Assembly (NCBI GenBank): GCA_026184415.1
Contig: CM047943.1
Span: forward strand, 992,001 to 1,056,000
From: Trichothecium roseum
Lineage: Eukaryota; Ascomycota; Sordariomycetes; Hypocreales
Direction of reading: 5' to 3'
DNA: 64,000 nt
Every line of letters starts with the position of its first letter. The stretch's first letter is position 1. Below, piece by piece: positions 50,831 through 63,073 of the stretch. Made by a program: the position numbers and the translations under genes. The notes beneath the pieces are model-generated. The model saw nothing but the letters and a program-made list of their open reading frames with translations, had not been told where the DNA came from and did no database searches.

Positions 50831-52030
50831 TAAGTGTTGTGGGAAAGAAAAAGACAAAGGCTTGCCAGCTTGGTAAACCGAATCATATTGGTCATCAGTT
50901 GTAGAAATGCAACTTGACGATGCAAGGGAGAACTTATGGACTGACAAGACATGTTTGCATTCTCAAAGGATTGGTTCAAGCTATTCGCATGCACCCCTGG
51001 TATCGTATTACGTGTGTACCGTTCACAGCCATAACATGCTTATGATGGTGATCCTGTGGTTCTAGAACATAATTTTGAGTAATATCTCGCTAGAAAATTC
51101 TCAAGTAGCACAAGAAATTTCTGCATATCTACTGATAGCCATAATCTGGGAGAAGAGAATATCCATTTATGCCTATTGAGCTAGGTAAAACCCTTCAAGC
51201 TTAGATTGCACACGATCTTAAAAGACCCTGAACTTAACGTATCAACCAATGGCTTTATACAGTCTAATTTTACTATCTTGAGCGTCTAGCGGTGGCGTTT
51301 GTAGCTGAGGTACTCTTAGTGCATCCGACGAAGAACAATACTAACTTGGAGTTGGGCCCACCCCAACAACAATCCCAAGCTTCAAAAGCAAGCTGGAGAA
51401 GCAATGTTGGGGGTCTTAGTGGGTTTATATTGTTCTAACATTGATATACCTGCGGTCAATTTGTGCCTATTCCCTCATGTAGCCTTATTAAACTATTTAG
51501 AGCGTTGTACGCTTGTATTCATCCGCCTGTCCTGTAAGTGTAACAATACGCAGGCTCAGCCTCAAGCCAATATGACAGCTCTCACGAGATGGAATCAGCA
51601 GCATTCACGTACGTAGCCATTTTGGCAGGCTGTTCTGGATCTCTTCATCGCCGGGCATATAGCACTTGCAAGCAATAGTATATCCAGGCTCTCCTCCCTG
51701 CGCTTTTGTCAAAAGCTGCGTGCTACCTTGATCATTCCAAACCTCCACTCAGTGTTACTGAGCCATTTACAACGACGCAGGCTCAAGTTTATCCTCCTAC
51801 AAGGATCTTACAGACATTGAGACGTGTTTTCATTCGATGCTAAGATCGTGTATCAACACCGCTGTATCGATGGGAAAGGTGCGCCCCCATCTAATTTCAT
51901 GCCAGCGCCGGCCTACTCTATCAGTACCCGCAGTTGACCAAAGTATACCATAGAAGGCGAAGACAGATGTACACATTGAAATCTGTCATTGATAAAGGCT
52001 CGGTCTATTCGAGCTCATCGACTGTGTACC
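50831..52030. other. Intergenic region between VPS23 and STE2
   Basis: 1.2 kb without a recognisable gene, RNA or repeat. A 70-codon frame at 51404-51616 has no visible features. It presumably contains the receptor promoter. Confidence 0.5.
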
Positions 52031-53257
52031 ATGCCCGGCTTCGACCCTTATGCGCAGAACGTCACCTTCCTGGCTGCGGATGGAGAAACTGAGATCCAGG
52101 TCCCCGTCAAAACCATCGACATATTCAACATTGAAGCCGTAAGCATATCCATAAGCTACGGGGCTCAGATTGGGGCTGCGTTGGTTATGTTGCTGGTTGT
52201 TCTCATCGCTACGCCGCGCCCCAAGTTTCGTCGTCCTTCCAATATACTTCACGTTCTTGGCCTCGTCGTCTGCATTATCCGCATGGCCTTGTTGTGTGCG
52301 TTCTTTCCATCTCCATTCAACGAATTCTACAACTTCTACAGCGGGGACTACTCTAGCGTCTCACGGCACCACTACAATGTCAGTGTTGCTGGCAATACGT
52401 CTTCGTTAATCCTCGTCATCATTATTGAAGCAGCTCTCATCAACCAAGCTTGGACCATGGTAAAACTATGGCCGGCATTGGCTAAATACGCCCTGACTTG
52501 CGCTTCTTTTGTTGTTACTTTGGTGACTATTGGATTCCGGACGGCCTTCACTGTTATACAGAGCGAGGCCGTGTTTTCCCTCATACCAGCCATAAGTTTA
52601 CGTTGGCTCACCAAATGGACATTCATCATCAACGCCATCTCAATTTGTTGGTTCTGCGCTCTTTTTAACGTTAAGTTAATTGTCCATCTTGTGGCTCACC
52701 GAAGTGTACTTCCTTCCTACCGGGCTTTGACCCCTATGGAGGTGCTTGTCATGACCAACGGCATATTGATGGTTGTGCCTGGTAAGTAAATATAGGCCGC
52801 ATCTTACGTGAGTTCATAGAATTGACTTTTGGGGGAAATAGTTGTATTTACTGGGCTTGAATTTCGCCATTATGCAAACTTTGAAGCTGCGTCGCTGGCT
52901 TTGACCTCCGTGGTTATTATACTACCACTGGGTACCCTTGCAGCCCAGCGCATGTCCCAATCGGCGGGACTCGCCTATTCAACTGGAAGTTCGCATTATA
53001 ATGAAAGGATCATCATTCCTGACAGGGCTGAGAGCTCTCGACCTCTCAAACGTACACCAAACCTCGCCATAAGCAGTCGCAGTACTGGTCCGACCACACA
53101 GGCATCTGTATACTCGCGCTGTGAGGCTACAATGGCCTGGAGGGCAAATTTGGACCCCGTCGACCTTGAACTCGGTCAGATTGATGGATTCAGCGTTGGG
53201 ACAGGCAACGTCCGCGTTGATCGCGATTTCGAGCAACATGAAGAACGCCTTGATTGA
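52031..53257 (+). CDS. STE2: Alpha-pheromone receptor, Ste2/PreB type
   Basis: Seven-helix G-protein-coupled receptor for the alpha-type mating peptide at the plasma membrane. Exons 52031-52781 and 52842-53257 give 388 residues. The N-terminus FDPYAQNVTF has a glycosylation site (Asn10). Hydrophobic segments follow: AALVMLLVVLIA, ILHVLGLVVCII, SSLILVIIIEAALINQAW, YALTCASFVVTLVTI, WTFIINAISICWFCALF, VLVMTNGILMVVP and SLALTSVVIILPLG. The last contains the LPLG of helix 7 that is typical of fungal Ste2. The cytoplasmic tail (about 100 residues) is Ser/Thr-rich. The intron falls just before the extracellular loop VVFTGLEFRHYANFEA. An in-frame TTG upstream at 51989 was not used. No MAT gene is in this window. 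Confidence 0.92.
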
Positions 53258-55021
53258 GCCTCCTACATCAGTGGAAGTCAATACTAGTACTGGGGTTATC
53301 AAGTAGTGGGCCGAAATTATCTGTCTTTGTCAGTAAAGCCTTGGTCGGCCACTAAGTAATACTCAGTGAACCAATTGGTGCGCAAGGCTCGGTGTGGTCT
53401 ATTTTATTTACAGCGAGGCGTATGAGGCTTCCGCCATGGCCTTGGAGGATGCGGCTTAATTTATGTTTTGCCGCCTCTATTCTTTTGGTTATTCTCTTCT
53501 CGCATTCCCGAAGCTTTGGAGCATTGTTGATAATCTTATTATTAGCCTGATCTATATAGCATGGACTGCTATATTTTCTTTTTATATCTTACAATAAGTC
53601 ACTGTTACTCACTGTTCTGTTTCGATTGTTTCCCGTGTCATGAAATGATTGCCTCACCCGATATGTATACATGTTTTCGACTAAGCCGTCTAAATTTATA
53701 CGACCAACCTTTCTTATCACGGCTGTCTAATGTAACATGTCAGCACTCCTGGCCTAACATATGCACACTAGAGAGTACTTCAACTGCGACGGAACGGCTG
53801 GCTTGCTTTATATGATACCATGCCTACTCAATTTGTTGATCACTAAGAGCGTCCCGTGTTGGCATAAAGTTGAGTTTGATCATCATGAGCAGCTCAGCCC
53901 GAGGCAGTGCTACTTTTGACTTTCCTCGGAGGTGAAGAATCTACATTTGTAAATATGAATGCCAGCTCTAGATTTTGTTGTTCCCACTTAGTTCGCAGTG
54001 ATCATCTCCAATATTGCTGGTAGGATCGCCAGTCGTTCACGCCAAAATATTACACATTGGCCTCATAATTGTTGTACATACGTGAACTGAGTCCGAATAC
54101 TGCCTGGTATTGTATGGGACCGTTCCTTCTTTTTTTTAATACGAGCTGCGGGGAATTATTGGCTGTGATGTAAGGTTAGTTTAATTTCCATGTTCGCGAC
54201 GGGGAATCGTACGGTGGAAGCAGCAGCTCGCCCCAAGAACTGGCCAGAAATGTGACGGCGGCCTGTTGAGATGTCAGCTCGAGCGCTGCATGTATTGATG
54301 AAGAGAACTGACACCAAAAATGCCGAGACTGCGTACAACGGCTGCGTTCTCTGACGAGGTCAACATGGAGTATGTGGATGCTAGGAAGCCCGGAGGAGAG
54401 CCTCGGTGGCCTGACCGGTCGACTTGAAGGCGCTTAGGAGGCATTTTTCTTCTTTTGGATACGTAGGTGCGCAAAAGTCCGACTTAATGCGTAGCGTGTA
54501 AGATGTGAGTTGTTGATCGTTGGTACCAATGGAAGTGAGGGATGTGAGGTCAGAGCCGACAAAATTCAGTAGACGCAAGGTGGGCTGCGAATATCGGCTA
54601 CTACTACTGTACCTTCAGCGAGTGGATACTTGAAAACTACTACGGAGTACTACTAGTAGTAGTACTAACCTACCTTAAACGCGCGGCTGTATTTTTCATA
54701 CTGGCGCCTATTCCAGTACTATCCAAGTATGCTCCGGGTACCCAGCACGGAGTATGTACGGAGTACGGAACACCTCTGACGCAATTGACGTTGAGAAGAT
54801 CATGTGATATTCCCTCGATATATCCCCGGGGCTGGTTTAACTTTGTCGTTTTCATAGGTGACTATAGGGGAACATAAAAAAACCAACACTATTTTGGTGC
54901 GAGTTTCCTACAAAAGGGTCGGTTACTTCTGTCCACTACTGGAGTGCTTTTTTGAGACAGGTGTAATGACATCCTGCCCATCTCAGCCAATTATTCAGAA
55001 AATCCTAGCTACTTGAAGACC
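53258..55021. other. Intergenic region between STE2 and the unknown gene
   Basis: 1.8 kb without a convincing gene. Pyrimidine-rich and AT-rich stretches near 53440-53640 may be the receptor's 3' untranslated region. TACGGAGTA motifs cluster at 54640-54770, again next to ACTACTAGTAGTAGTA repeats. Confidence 0.5.
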
Positions 55022-55932
55022 ATGGACGGGATCGAGTCTAGAGGGCCCAGTGGCTTCCTCTCACAGAGCTTCCTACCTTCACCTTCACCTTCAACATCAT
55101 CAAGTTCGTTAGGAATACACAATCTGCCCCATCCTCGCAGTAAAACTCTACAACCAGGGTCAAACAAAGCGGACGTTGTCAGGCGCTATGCAGAAGAGAG
55201 ATTGCTCTACATCTCGCGCCGGTATGTCAAAAAGTTCGGAGACCAGCGCCGGGGAGAGGATATTGAAGGATACAAAACCTTCGCTGAGGTTTGCAATGAC
55301 TTTGATGCTGTCGTGAATGTTCTTTGGCTATCTGGCACGCGTGAGTTTCATTGACCTCATTCTCCTACCATACGCCTAACCACTGCATAGCGTCTTTACA
55401 AATACCATTTCTGCTCAAAGTGGCAAGTGACTACACGCAATACGTTAGATCATTCCCTTTGACCCTAAAACCGGCGTTGTTACTATTGGCGAAGCTGGAC
55501 CATTGTTTCTCCAGCCTCCTACTTGGTCACGATATCAGATCTGGGGAGACATTGCCAGGATTCGAGAATGGGCCTCGTGCCGGGATGACGACAACAGACA
55601 TGGTCCGTTGCCGGAGTTTAGTTGAGCAGACGAGAGTTCTCATGGTCGAGATACTCGGCAATGCTACTTCGGAGGAGATCAATAACGATTACGGACAAGA
55701 TGATGTGGATGAAGAAGGTAAAGCGGATGATACTACTGACAGTGACACGATCATGAGGATGACCGAAGTTGAGGGAAGTGGCGCAGCTCCCTTTTCTTCC
55801 TGGGTGGACGAAGATGAAGAGATGTACCTCGACACTGTCAGGATTTACGAAAATACCATCGTCCACCTGGGTGAACGACTCGGGGAACCATTGAACGGCC
55901 CGGGCCCGAGCAACGACGTGACCTGTGCCTAG
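55022..55932 (+). CDS. Conserved-looking fungal protein, function unknown
   Basis: Exons 55022-55340 and 55391-55932 give 286 residues with a canonical 50-bp intron (GTGAGT, TAG). The N-terminal 45 residues are Ser/Pro-rich and probably disordered. Residues of about 50-200 look like a helical domain: VVRRYAEERLLYISRRYVKK, GYKTFAEVCNDFDAVVNVLW, GTPSLQIPFLLKVASDY and LLLLAKLDHCFSSLL. The remaining C-terminal part is acidic (EEGKADDTTDSDTIM). I recall similar ascomycete proteins carrying a doubtful meiotic-recombination label, but there is no Walker motif, so I do not assign it to RecA/Dmc1. No signal peptide or membrane segment. A further 3' exon after 55932 cannot be excluded. Confidence 0.75.
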
Positions 55933-58587
55933 AAAACTGGAGGACGAAGGAGCAGCCCAGTGCTTTCTTTGCGATGCGCAAAACTTCAAGCATGTGAGTA
56001 CATTCAAAGAGGCTTCAAAGAGGAATGGGGTAACGACAACAACTAATTAGGTCTCAAGCACGCCCCGCCCCTCCTACAACGCCTCTCGTTCTTTTCAGAG
56101 GAAGGATACCTCGTGAATCTGGGAAGAGCTCATCCAGCCCTACGAAGTGAGGAATAAAGAGCATCTCTTGCCACGCAAGCATTTGAACACCAACGAAACA
56201 AGATTGATGATTCGATTTGGGTTCATAGGTTTATACCTGTAATGTTGAGAAATGCTTGTACACCACGCAGATATGCGGCCAAACATGCATCGTCTGTGCA
56301 CCTTTCCAAATATAAGTTGCAGCTAGATCGACAATATTATCATATGTAGGGTTTACAAAGGCGACTTGCGCGTTTACCATGAATGCACGAAGTACGGGGT
56401 GCGGATTGTTGAATTATTACTTAGTGGAATGCCATATTTCGACGAGATAGCCCCTATAGTACTAATGCTACTTCGTACTGATTCAGGCCATGTACTCCGT
56501 ATACGCTATCACCCATACCACACACCCATGATATCTTGCCGCTTCTAGGCCATTCTCCTACCTGACATGAAGTACGGAGTACGGAGTACGAAACCCCATC
56601 ATATGCTGGCACACTCATACTGACGCCTAACTAGTTGGCACGTCTTCTAGTCGATGCTGGAGCGTGATGAATTCTGAGAAGCGTCTTGGCCGGAAGCTAG
56701 GGACGCTTGCTAGGAGGGTCTATAAGCGCCAAGAGGAGGTGCGTAGATAATGTTATTGGCCAAATGAGTCGGAGAATAAACGCCTCCGCCAACGAAGCGA
56801 CTAAACACTTAAACTACTACTCCGTACTGTACATTTTCCGCAAGGGCTTTTAAGCTACTGTGGACAACTCGTCAAGAAACACTACCCTCCCATTGTTTGG
56901 GTCCCTTTTCTCCTAGGCTACTAATATCCCCCACCGCTGGGTCCTCTTCTCTGGCGCGTGAAGAAAGGTGTAATCCGTAGAGAGCTGGTAGTAGTTGTGA
57001 GTGTTTATGAGCGTGAAAACATTGTGACCGGCGGTCTGCTCTGCATATGTTGATCTCGAATCTTTTTCAGGTGGGGGGCGGCGTAAACGGGACCATCACC
57101 ACGCTACTGCGTGTGTAGGGGGCATCGTAGTGCTCGTCCCTGACTAAGGGCAAAGCTTGGTAGATCAGGCACGGTATTACGGAGCAAGGTTTTTTTTTTC
57201 CTCGTTCGCGGTCTCTCTTCGTGAAACACGTGTAGGTGCGATAAACATGAGCGTTGCGCTAGCAGTTTCTCTTATGTACCGCCCCTTCTCTGTATTCAAA
57301 TGCCGAATTCTCCATGCAGAAACAGTCAAGAGTTTAAAAAGTCGACCTTTCTTTTTTCAATTTGTGCATACGTACATAGGGAATTCAGGCACCAACCACA
57401 TGAGCCCATGGCATTCGTCAATGGAGCAAAACTCCCGAACGTTGCATGTGGGTTGGAATGACAGCGTCTCAGGAAGAAAGGGCTTTTCCCGCAACAGCAA
57501 TGCCATCAATGCTACGTCCCTGAAATATATTTCCTGCATGACGGCTTGTGGCACTGTGCCAATCGAAGGCGTCTGATCCCGACCAAAAATCGTCAAATCT
57601 ACCGAGGCGAGCGCCTGCTTTTGTTGCCAAATCTGTGGTGACCCCGGTAGAAGCCAATCGTTCCGCGCAACTTCTGAGCTAAGTAAGCACCAAGGCAAGG
57701 GGCCTGCTCCCCCCTGGCTCGTTTCAACATGCGTAGTCAGACCCGCAGTACGACGTTTCTCCCCAATCAACACTCGACACGGAGGAAAACCCGGTCAAGG
57801 AAAAAGGTGCTGGCAGTTGGTGTGCAAAGTGACACGAATGATACCAAAAACCCGAGTGGCTTTTACGGAGCACTCAGGCTTCCACACCAACGACGAGGAG
57901 GATTGAAGTACTATGTAGTATTCCATTCTGATATATGGAGTACCATGGGGAGTGGGGGCCCATGAACAACCGAACCTTTTTCGGTGCGAGTTTCTACGGA
58001 GTACATACACAAAAAACCGCTTGGCTCTTCTGCCCACCGCTAGGCATGTACGGAGCAACCCAAGCTGAGATGCTATCGCCCCTCCCCCCTCCTTCTATGG
58101 AAACACTGCCCTGATCTAATCATGCCTAATTAGACCGTCTTGGCTGTATTGAACCAGAGCTTTGTCTGCTGTCTTTCTCCGTCGCCAGTGTGGCGTTGCT
58201 CAGACCAAACGTTCACTCCACTTCGGCCTTCCGGACGTAGTATGTGATCCTCGCCTATATCATGGCGCTACCGCCTCTCCTCCCGTTCTGCATCTCCCTT
58301 TCGTTGTCTAGCCTATCCTTAGATACGTGATTAAACATTCTCTCATTTACTCATCCCTTATCACGCGTTGCCCAGGAGGCCGCCTTTCTCTCTTCATCAC
58401 CGCATCTGTCATAAACTTTGCTTCACTCCCTTGTACAAAGTCTTGATCAGATTTTACATTCTTTCGTTTGGCGGAAAAGCAAGCATTGCAGTCTCTTCAA
58501 CCCGTTTTTCATCTCCTCTTTTTTCCCTTTCGCCTATCTTTGATATCCAACTGTCGCAGGCCGTCAGAGCCCACTTTCACTACAAAC
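55933..58587. other. Long intergenic region upstream of the GH16 gene
   Basis: 2.65 kb without a gene I can support. TACGGAGTA copies occur at 56571-56590 (three in tandem), 56504, 56818 and 57996. Overlapping opposite-strand frames at 57157-57576 and 57357-57773 have no recognisable domains. The last 300 bases form the pyrimidine-rich leader described separately. Confidence 0.5.
58240..58560 (+). promoter_or_regulatory. Pyrimidine-rich leader/promoter of the GH16 gene
   Basis: Repeated CT-rich stretches (for example CTCTCCTCCCGTTC near 58275) end just upstream of the start codon. CT-rich tracts near transcription starts are typical of strongly expressed filamentous-fungal genes, and the strongly C-ending codon choice of the following gene agrees. 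Confidence 0.45.
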
Positions 58588-59496
58588 ATGAAGTACACTA
58601 CCATCATGGGAGCCCTTGCCGGCATCCCCCTGTCCATGGCTGTTCAGCCTCCCAAGGTCAATGGCATGAAGGTTACCTGGAAGGAGACCTTCGAGGGCTG
58701 CGGTGGTTGCTCTCCCAATGACAAAGTCTGGGACACTGCCCTGCACATTGACACCAACGGCGAAATGCAGGATTACACTGAATCCAACAAGAACATCCAG
58801 CTTTCCGGCGGCGACACCCTTCAGTTGGTGCCGAGGAAAGATAAGAAGGGGGCTTGGACCTCCGGCCGAATCGAAACCAAGGACTCTTGGACCCCGCAGC
58901 CCAACAAGAAGATGACCTACCAGGCCGGTCTTCGTCTGGGAGACTCCACCGATACCCAGGGTATCTGGTCTGCCTTCTGGATGCTCGGAGATGCGGTTCG
59001 TCATGGCACCGAATGGCCCTTGTGTGGTGAGCTCGATATTTTCGAGCAGGTCAATGGAGATGGGTTGGGCCACGGCACTGTCCACTGCGGCCCTAACGAT
59101 CAGGGCGGGCCCTGCAACGAGGGCTCCGGCCTGGGCTCTTCTGTCCCGATGCTGGGCAGCAACACTTTTCACGACTGGTCTCTGACAGTGGACCGTACGC
59201 CAGGTTCGTGGCAGGCCGAGACCATCACCTGGGCTATGGACGGACTTCCTTTCCAAGTCATCACTGGTGCTCAGATTGGGGATGAGGGAATCTGGTCGAC
59301 ACTCGCACACTCTCCATTCTACATTATCCTCAATGTTGCCGTTGGCGGCAACTGGCCTGTAAGTTCTTTCTCCCCCCTATCAAGTAATGCTAGAGTACTC
59401 ACATACCCCTCCCAGGGCGACCCATCAGCTTCCACCGAGGATGGCTTCGGTAATATGATGGAGGTTCAGTACGCTGCTGTCTACGAATCTGAGTAG
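58588..59496 (+). CDS. Secreted GH16 endo-1,3(4)-beta-glucanase-like enzyme
   Basis: Glycoside hydrolase family 16 protein that probably cleaves beta-1,3 or mixed-linkage glucans of cell walls. Exons 58588-59358 and 59416-59496 give 283 residues. Residues 1-19 (MKYTTIMGALAGIPLSMAV) are a signal peptide. The catalytic motif ELDIFEQ supplies nucleophile Glu148, Asp150 and acid/base Glu153. WTSGRIETKDSW and GIWSAFWMLG upstream and NVAVGGNWP downstream are family blocks. There is no GPI-anchor tail or carbohydrate-binding module, so a soluble enzyme is likely. The 57-bp intron is in frame without a stop, so retention would add 19 residues. Codons end in C far more often than in neighbouring genes, suggesting high expression. 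An ATG at 58468 is in frame, but the start at 58588 gives the proper signal peptide. Confidence 0.93.
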   Translation: MKYTTIMGALAGIPLSMAVQPPKVNGMKVTWKETFEGCGGCSPNDKVWDTALHIDTNGEMQDYTESNKNIQLSGGDTLQLVPRKDKKGAWTSGRIETKDSWTPQPNKKMTYQAGLRLGDSTDTQGIWSAFWMLGDAVRHGTEWPLCGELDIFEQVNGDGLGHGTVHCGPNDQGGPCNEGSGLGSSVPMLGSNTFHDWSLTVDRTPGSWQAETITWAMDGLPFQVITGAQIGDEGIWSTLAHSPFYIILNVAVGGNWPVSSFSPLSSNARVLTYPSQGDPSASTEDGFGNMMEVQYAAVYESE

Positions 59497-60423
59497 AGTG
59501 CAGGAGGTTGGTGTTGTATTTGATTCAGGATGACACCCGGGCACCCCCTTTACTCTTCTATCGTCTATATTAAACCGGTAGCGTAACCACGGATACCATA
59601 ATCTACCGTTCTTTTTCGACCAGGCACTTGAGTGTATCTGCACTGTACATGTTATTGCCTGTACACGCCATGTTCTCACCTTTTAAATATACCGCGCCAT
59701 ATTGCACTGGCTATTCATACAAAACGTTGAGATTGAGCGAGCAACCCTGTTAAGGCTGGTTCAAGTCACGCTTGAAGGTTAGGTCATTGATATGCCCAAG
59801 CATCTTCGCCTCCAAAATAAGCACGCTTCAGATAGAGCTCATGTGAAGGTATGTCCCAATAAATGAGACAGACGTATTTCGAAGGGCGGAATAACTAGCA
59901 CTACGATGTTAATGTCACAATTCTTTACTGGGAAGCATTGTTGGACCATGACGAAGTAAATTTTCAAAACCATTGTCGAGATATACCAATAAACATAATA
60001 CACTGCGACCCTTGCCTACCACCGCCATTTCTTCGCTTTGAACAACTATCATTGGGAAAGGGGATATAACAACTCGGGGACAAACGTAGAAGCGATTGGT
60101 CGGGTAAACTGACAATCGATAGTAGAAGAGAGCCAGGCAAACAACTTATGCGGACACGTAACCAGATAAAGAAAGCAAAAAAAAAAAAAAAGGGGGAATA
60201 ACAAGACCGTCAACTCTTTTCCTTGTCAAATCTATTACCACCAAGGGATGGAGCAATTCTTTGACCGTGGAAACCCGGAACCAGATCGCCTCGTGACCAT
60301 GATGTGAATTCGACCAGAACGCCAAAATAATGGATGCCCTATTATCTGTAGAATTTTGAAACGACAAACACCTTAAGAAAAGACTGCATAGCCTTTCGAG
60401 CTCAGTACGCGTGATGAAATGCA
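59497..60423. other. Intergenic gap between convergent GH16 and SomA genes
   Basis: About 930 bases with both 3' regions, including a poly-A run at 60178-60191. Short open frames at 59915-60115 and 60146-60427 show nothing recognisable. Confidence 0.5.
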
Positions 60424-63073
60424 TCATTCGGCACCGATTTCATTGCCTTCGATCGAGAAGGCCCCGTTGAAGTCAAACGGGGGGTTATCGGCGTCTCCAT
60501 CGTGGAGGAAGGAGTCAAAGTCAAAGTCGTTGAGGACATCGCCGGTTTGGAACGAATTTAGTTCCATATTACCAATATCAACCTGTATAAAAATTAGCAT
60601 TACCCTTTGATGTAATAGTTTCTCTCAACTGACCATGCCACCAAAGTTGTCCATGTTAATGCCATTCTGGTTAGAGTCATGGCCCGGGGCTTGCGCAGCA
60701 GGGCCGGACTGGGCAGCAGGAGCACTTGCTGAAGGTGGAGGGCCGGATGAAGCTTGTGTGTTGGGTGCCACGGAGCCGTTGGGGCCGTTCTTGTTGAGCG
60801 CACCAGTGTTTGGCGTGATAGGTGTCGCAGGCTGTGCGTTCTCCGACTCGCCGTTGTTCTCTGAAGCAGGGGTTGCACCCGCATTGTTGAGATTCTGATT
60901 CGACTTCTTATTCGCCGCCGCCTGAACTATATTAGTCTTCACGTATTGGCACATATATAGGCATCACTCACCTTGGATTTGGCAGCTTTGGACTCCTTCT
61001 TCTTTGGCGCAGCCTTGTTCGTTTGGTTCGGAGTGGGCGGGGCAGCGGCGCTCTGCTGAGGAGATGCTGTCGTCCTGTTGGCGTTGTTGCCAGCCGCTGC
61101 AGGTGCCGAGGGCGGTGGCATAGACCTATGCTGCTGCTGCGGGGTACCTTGAACCTGCTGGTTCTGTTGAATGCCTTGGGGAACCATTTGACCATTTGGT
61201 CCTTGCTGCCATTGTGGGTTCTGACCACCTTGACGACCCATCATCTGAGGGTTCATCTGACCGTTGAACGGCTGCCCACCAGGATGTGAGTTGGGAGGAC
61301 GCATGCCGTTCATTTGGGCCTGAGACACTCCCATGTTGCCATCTTTGTCGTTCATGAAGAAATGGGGTGCCATGTTAGGATTGACGTTACCATTCATGAA
61401 GTTCATGGTCGAGCTAGGAGAGCCACGTGATTGACCTCCCTCAGGAACTGGCGAGGGAATACCAGAGTTGTTCATTTGAGGAGTCCCGCGTTTCATCTGT
61501 TCAGTAGGATTCGGTGATGTACCAGTCCTCATGGCCTGAGAAGCTTCAGGGAAGGGCTGACCGTTTGGACCCGTGGGGACCGGGCCACCCGGACCTGGAA
61601 CAGGACCGGCACCTTCTCTGGGCATCCCACCCATGGTGGAGTCTTGCTCCTGGCGAGCCATCATGAGTCGCTTTTTGTTTTGTTGTTCAAGAAGCATTAG
61701 CTGCATCTGGTAGTCTTGCAGGGCGTGATTGCTCCCTCCGGCAGCTTGAGCGCCTCCGGGTCCCGGGCGGAGACCACCAGGGCCTCCTATCTCTCCGGGG
61801 TTGTAGAAGGTGTTCAGAGTCGAGCCGTCGGGGCCTTGAGGCATCATAGGTGAGCCCTGCCCTTGAGGCCCACCAGCATTGGGCATCTGCTTGTTACCCA
61901 TCTGGTTGCCTTGATGATGCTGCATGTGCTGAGAGTAAGTCGCAATGGATTTTTGTTGGCTAGCCGGGGGGGAGTTTACAAAGTTTTGGAACTGCTGCGG
62001 GCCCAACTGCCCAGGATTGATCCCGTTCGCAGTAAGCATTTGGTGCGCAGCAGCAGCATTTGAGCCACCTGGCATCGGCTGGCCAGGCATGCCTTGCCCA
62101 GGGCGGCCGTTCGGCATCATGCCGCCGGGCTGGTTGGGGTTGAAAGGTGCATTATCGATGCGCTGGCGCTTGGAAGGCGAAGGTGCATTTTCACCAGATG
62201 CGGGCGATGACGGCCGGTCACGATTTGCTTCCATACCTGAAGGATCGCGTTGCATCTGGTTCTGCTTTGCCTGCTGAAGCATCTGCATCTGGGGACTACA
62301 GAAAAGGGTTCATTAGCTCGGGGCGTCGCAGCAAGTCTATACCAACAGGGCTGCCTACTTATTCTGGTTGTTTGCCATAGCAGCTCGCGCAAGGTTGCCT
62401 TGTTTCAGACCCATTGCCATATTGCCATTCTGCAAACGCATCATCTGAGCATACTGATTTTGGTTTATGTCTGGCCGCATTTGGCGAAGGAGCTCTTGCT
62501 GTTGCTTTTGGTTCATGCGCGACATTTGCTGCAGTCATCACGTCAGTCACACTCTGAATTGATGCGTAAGAATGGCCTTTATGTTACCTGAGTATGTGCG
62601 ACATATGAATTAACATTAGCATTGCCGCTGCCCTCACGCTGGGCATTGTAGATGTCCCAAAACAAGCAGAACCACTCGTATAGAAACGATGTATCTGAAG
62701 TCATTGGGAGCTTGGGAGGGGGTAGATCATCAGGAAGCTTGGAATCCAAATCTTCCTTGGAATCAGTATCCATAGGGCCGTCACCGGCGCCATTAATACC
62801 AGGGTTAGGCTTGCTCCCATCCTTCAGTACGTTGACCTGTCCGTCACTCGACAACAACGAGCGGGCACAATCGTACATGTTGTAGCGAATGAAGTACTCG
62901 TAGATATATGTGTTGAGCACGGCACGCTGCTTATCGGCTTGTTGCTTGTTGGCTGCACCTGCATTAGCTGGGCCTTGAGGATTCACTCCTCCACTGTTCA
63001 TCATAGGCACCGGAGCACCACCGACAGGGCCGCCCATGGCGCCCATGTTGGCCATGCCAACATTTGGATTCAT
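60424..63073 (-). CDS. somA: LisH-domain developmental regulator, SomA/Som1 (Flo8-like)
   Basis: Transcriptional regulator acting downstream of cAMP-PKA signalling in adhesion and conidiation in other moulds. Exons on the minus strand: 63073-62588, 62528-62359, 62295-60972, 60921-60634, 60582-60424, for 808 residues. Residues of about 51-83 form a LisH motif (LNTYIYEYFIRYNMYDCARS). SFLYEWFCLFWDIYNAQ (SSDP-like) follows, then a long Gln/Met/Asn/Pro/Gly-rich region and basic KKKESKAAKSK. The C-terminal exon is acidic and aromatic (VLNDFDFDSFLHDGDADN), like an activation domain. The start MNPNVGMANM at 63073 was preferred to a non-ATG codon further up. All introns are GT-AG, and their phases agree across all five exons. 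Confidence 0.88.

Noticed and set aside
55022..55932. Labelling the unknown gene as the recombinase DMC1
   Set aside because: No Walker A or B motif and far from RecA-like sequence; such a label would be an annotation error.
57157..57773. Overlapping opposite-strand frames of about 138 codons each
   Set aside because: No recognisable domains, and two antisense frames over the same stretch suggest chance openness.
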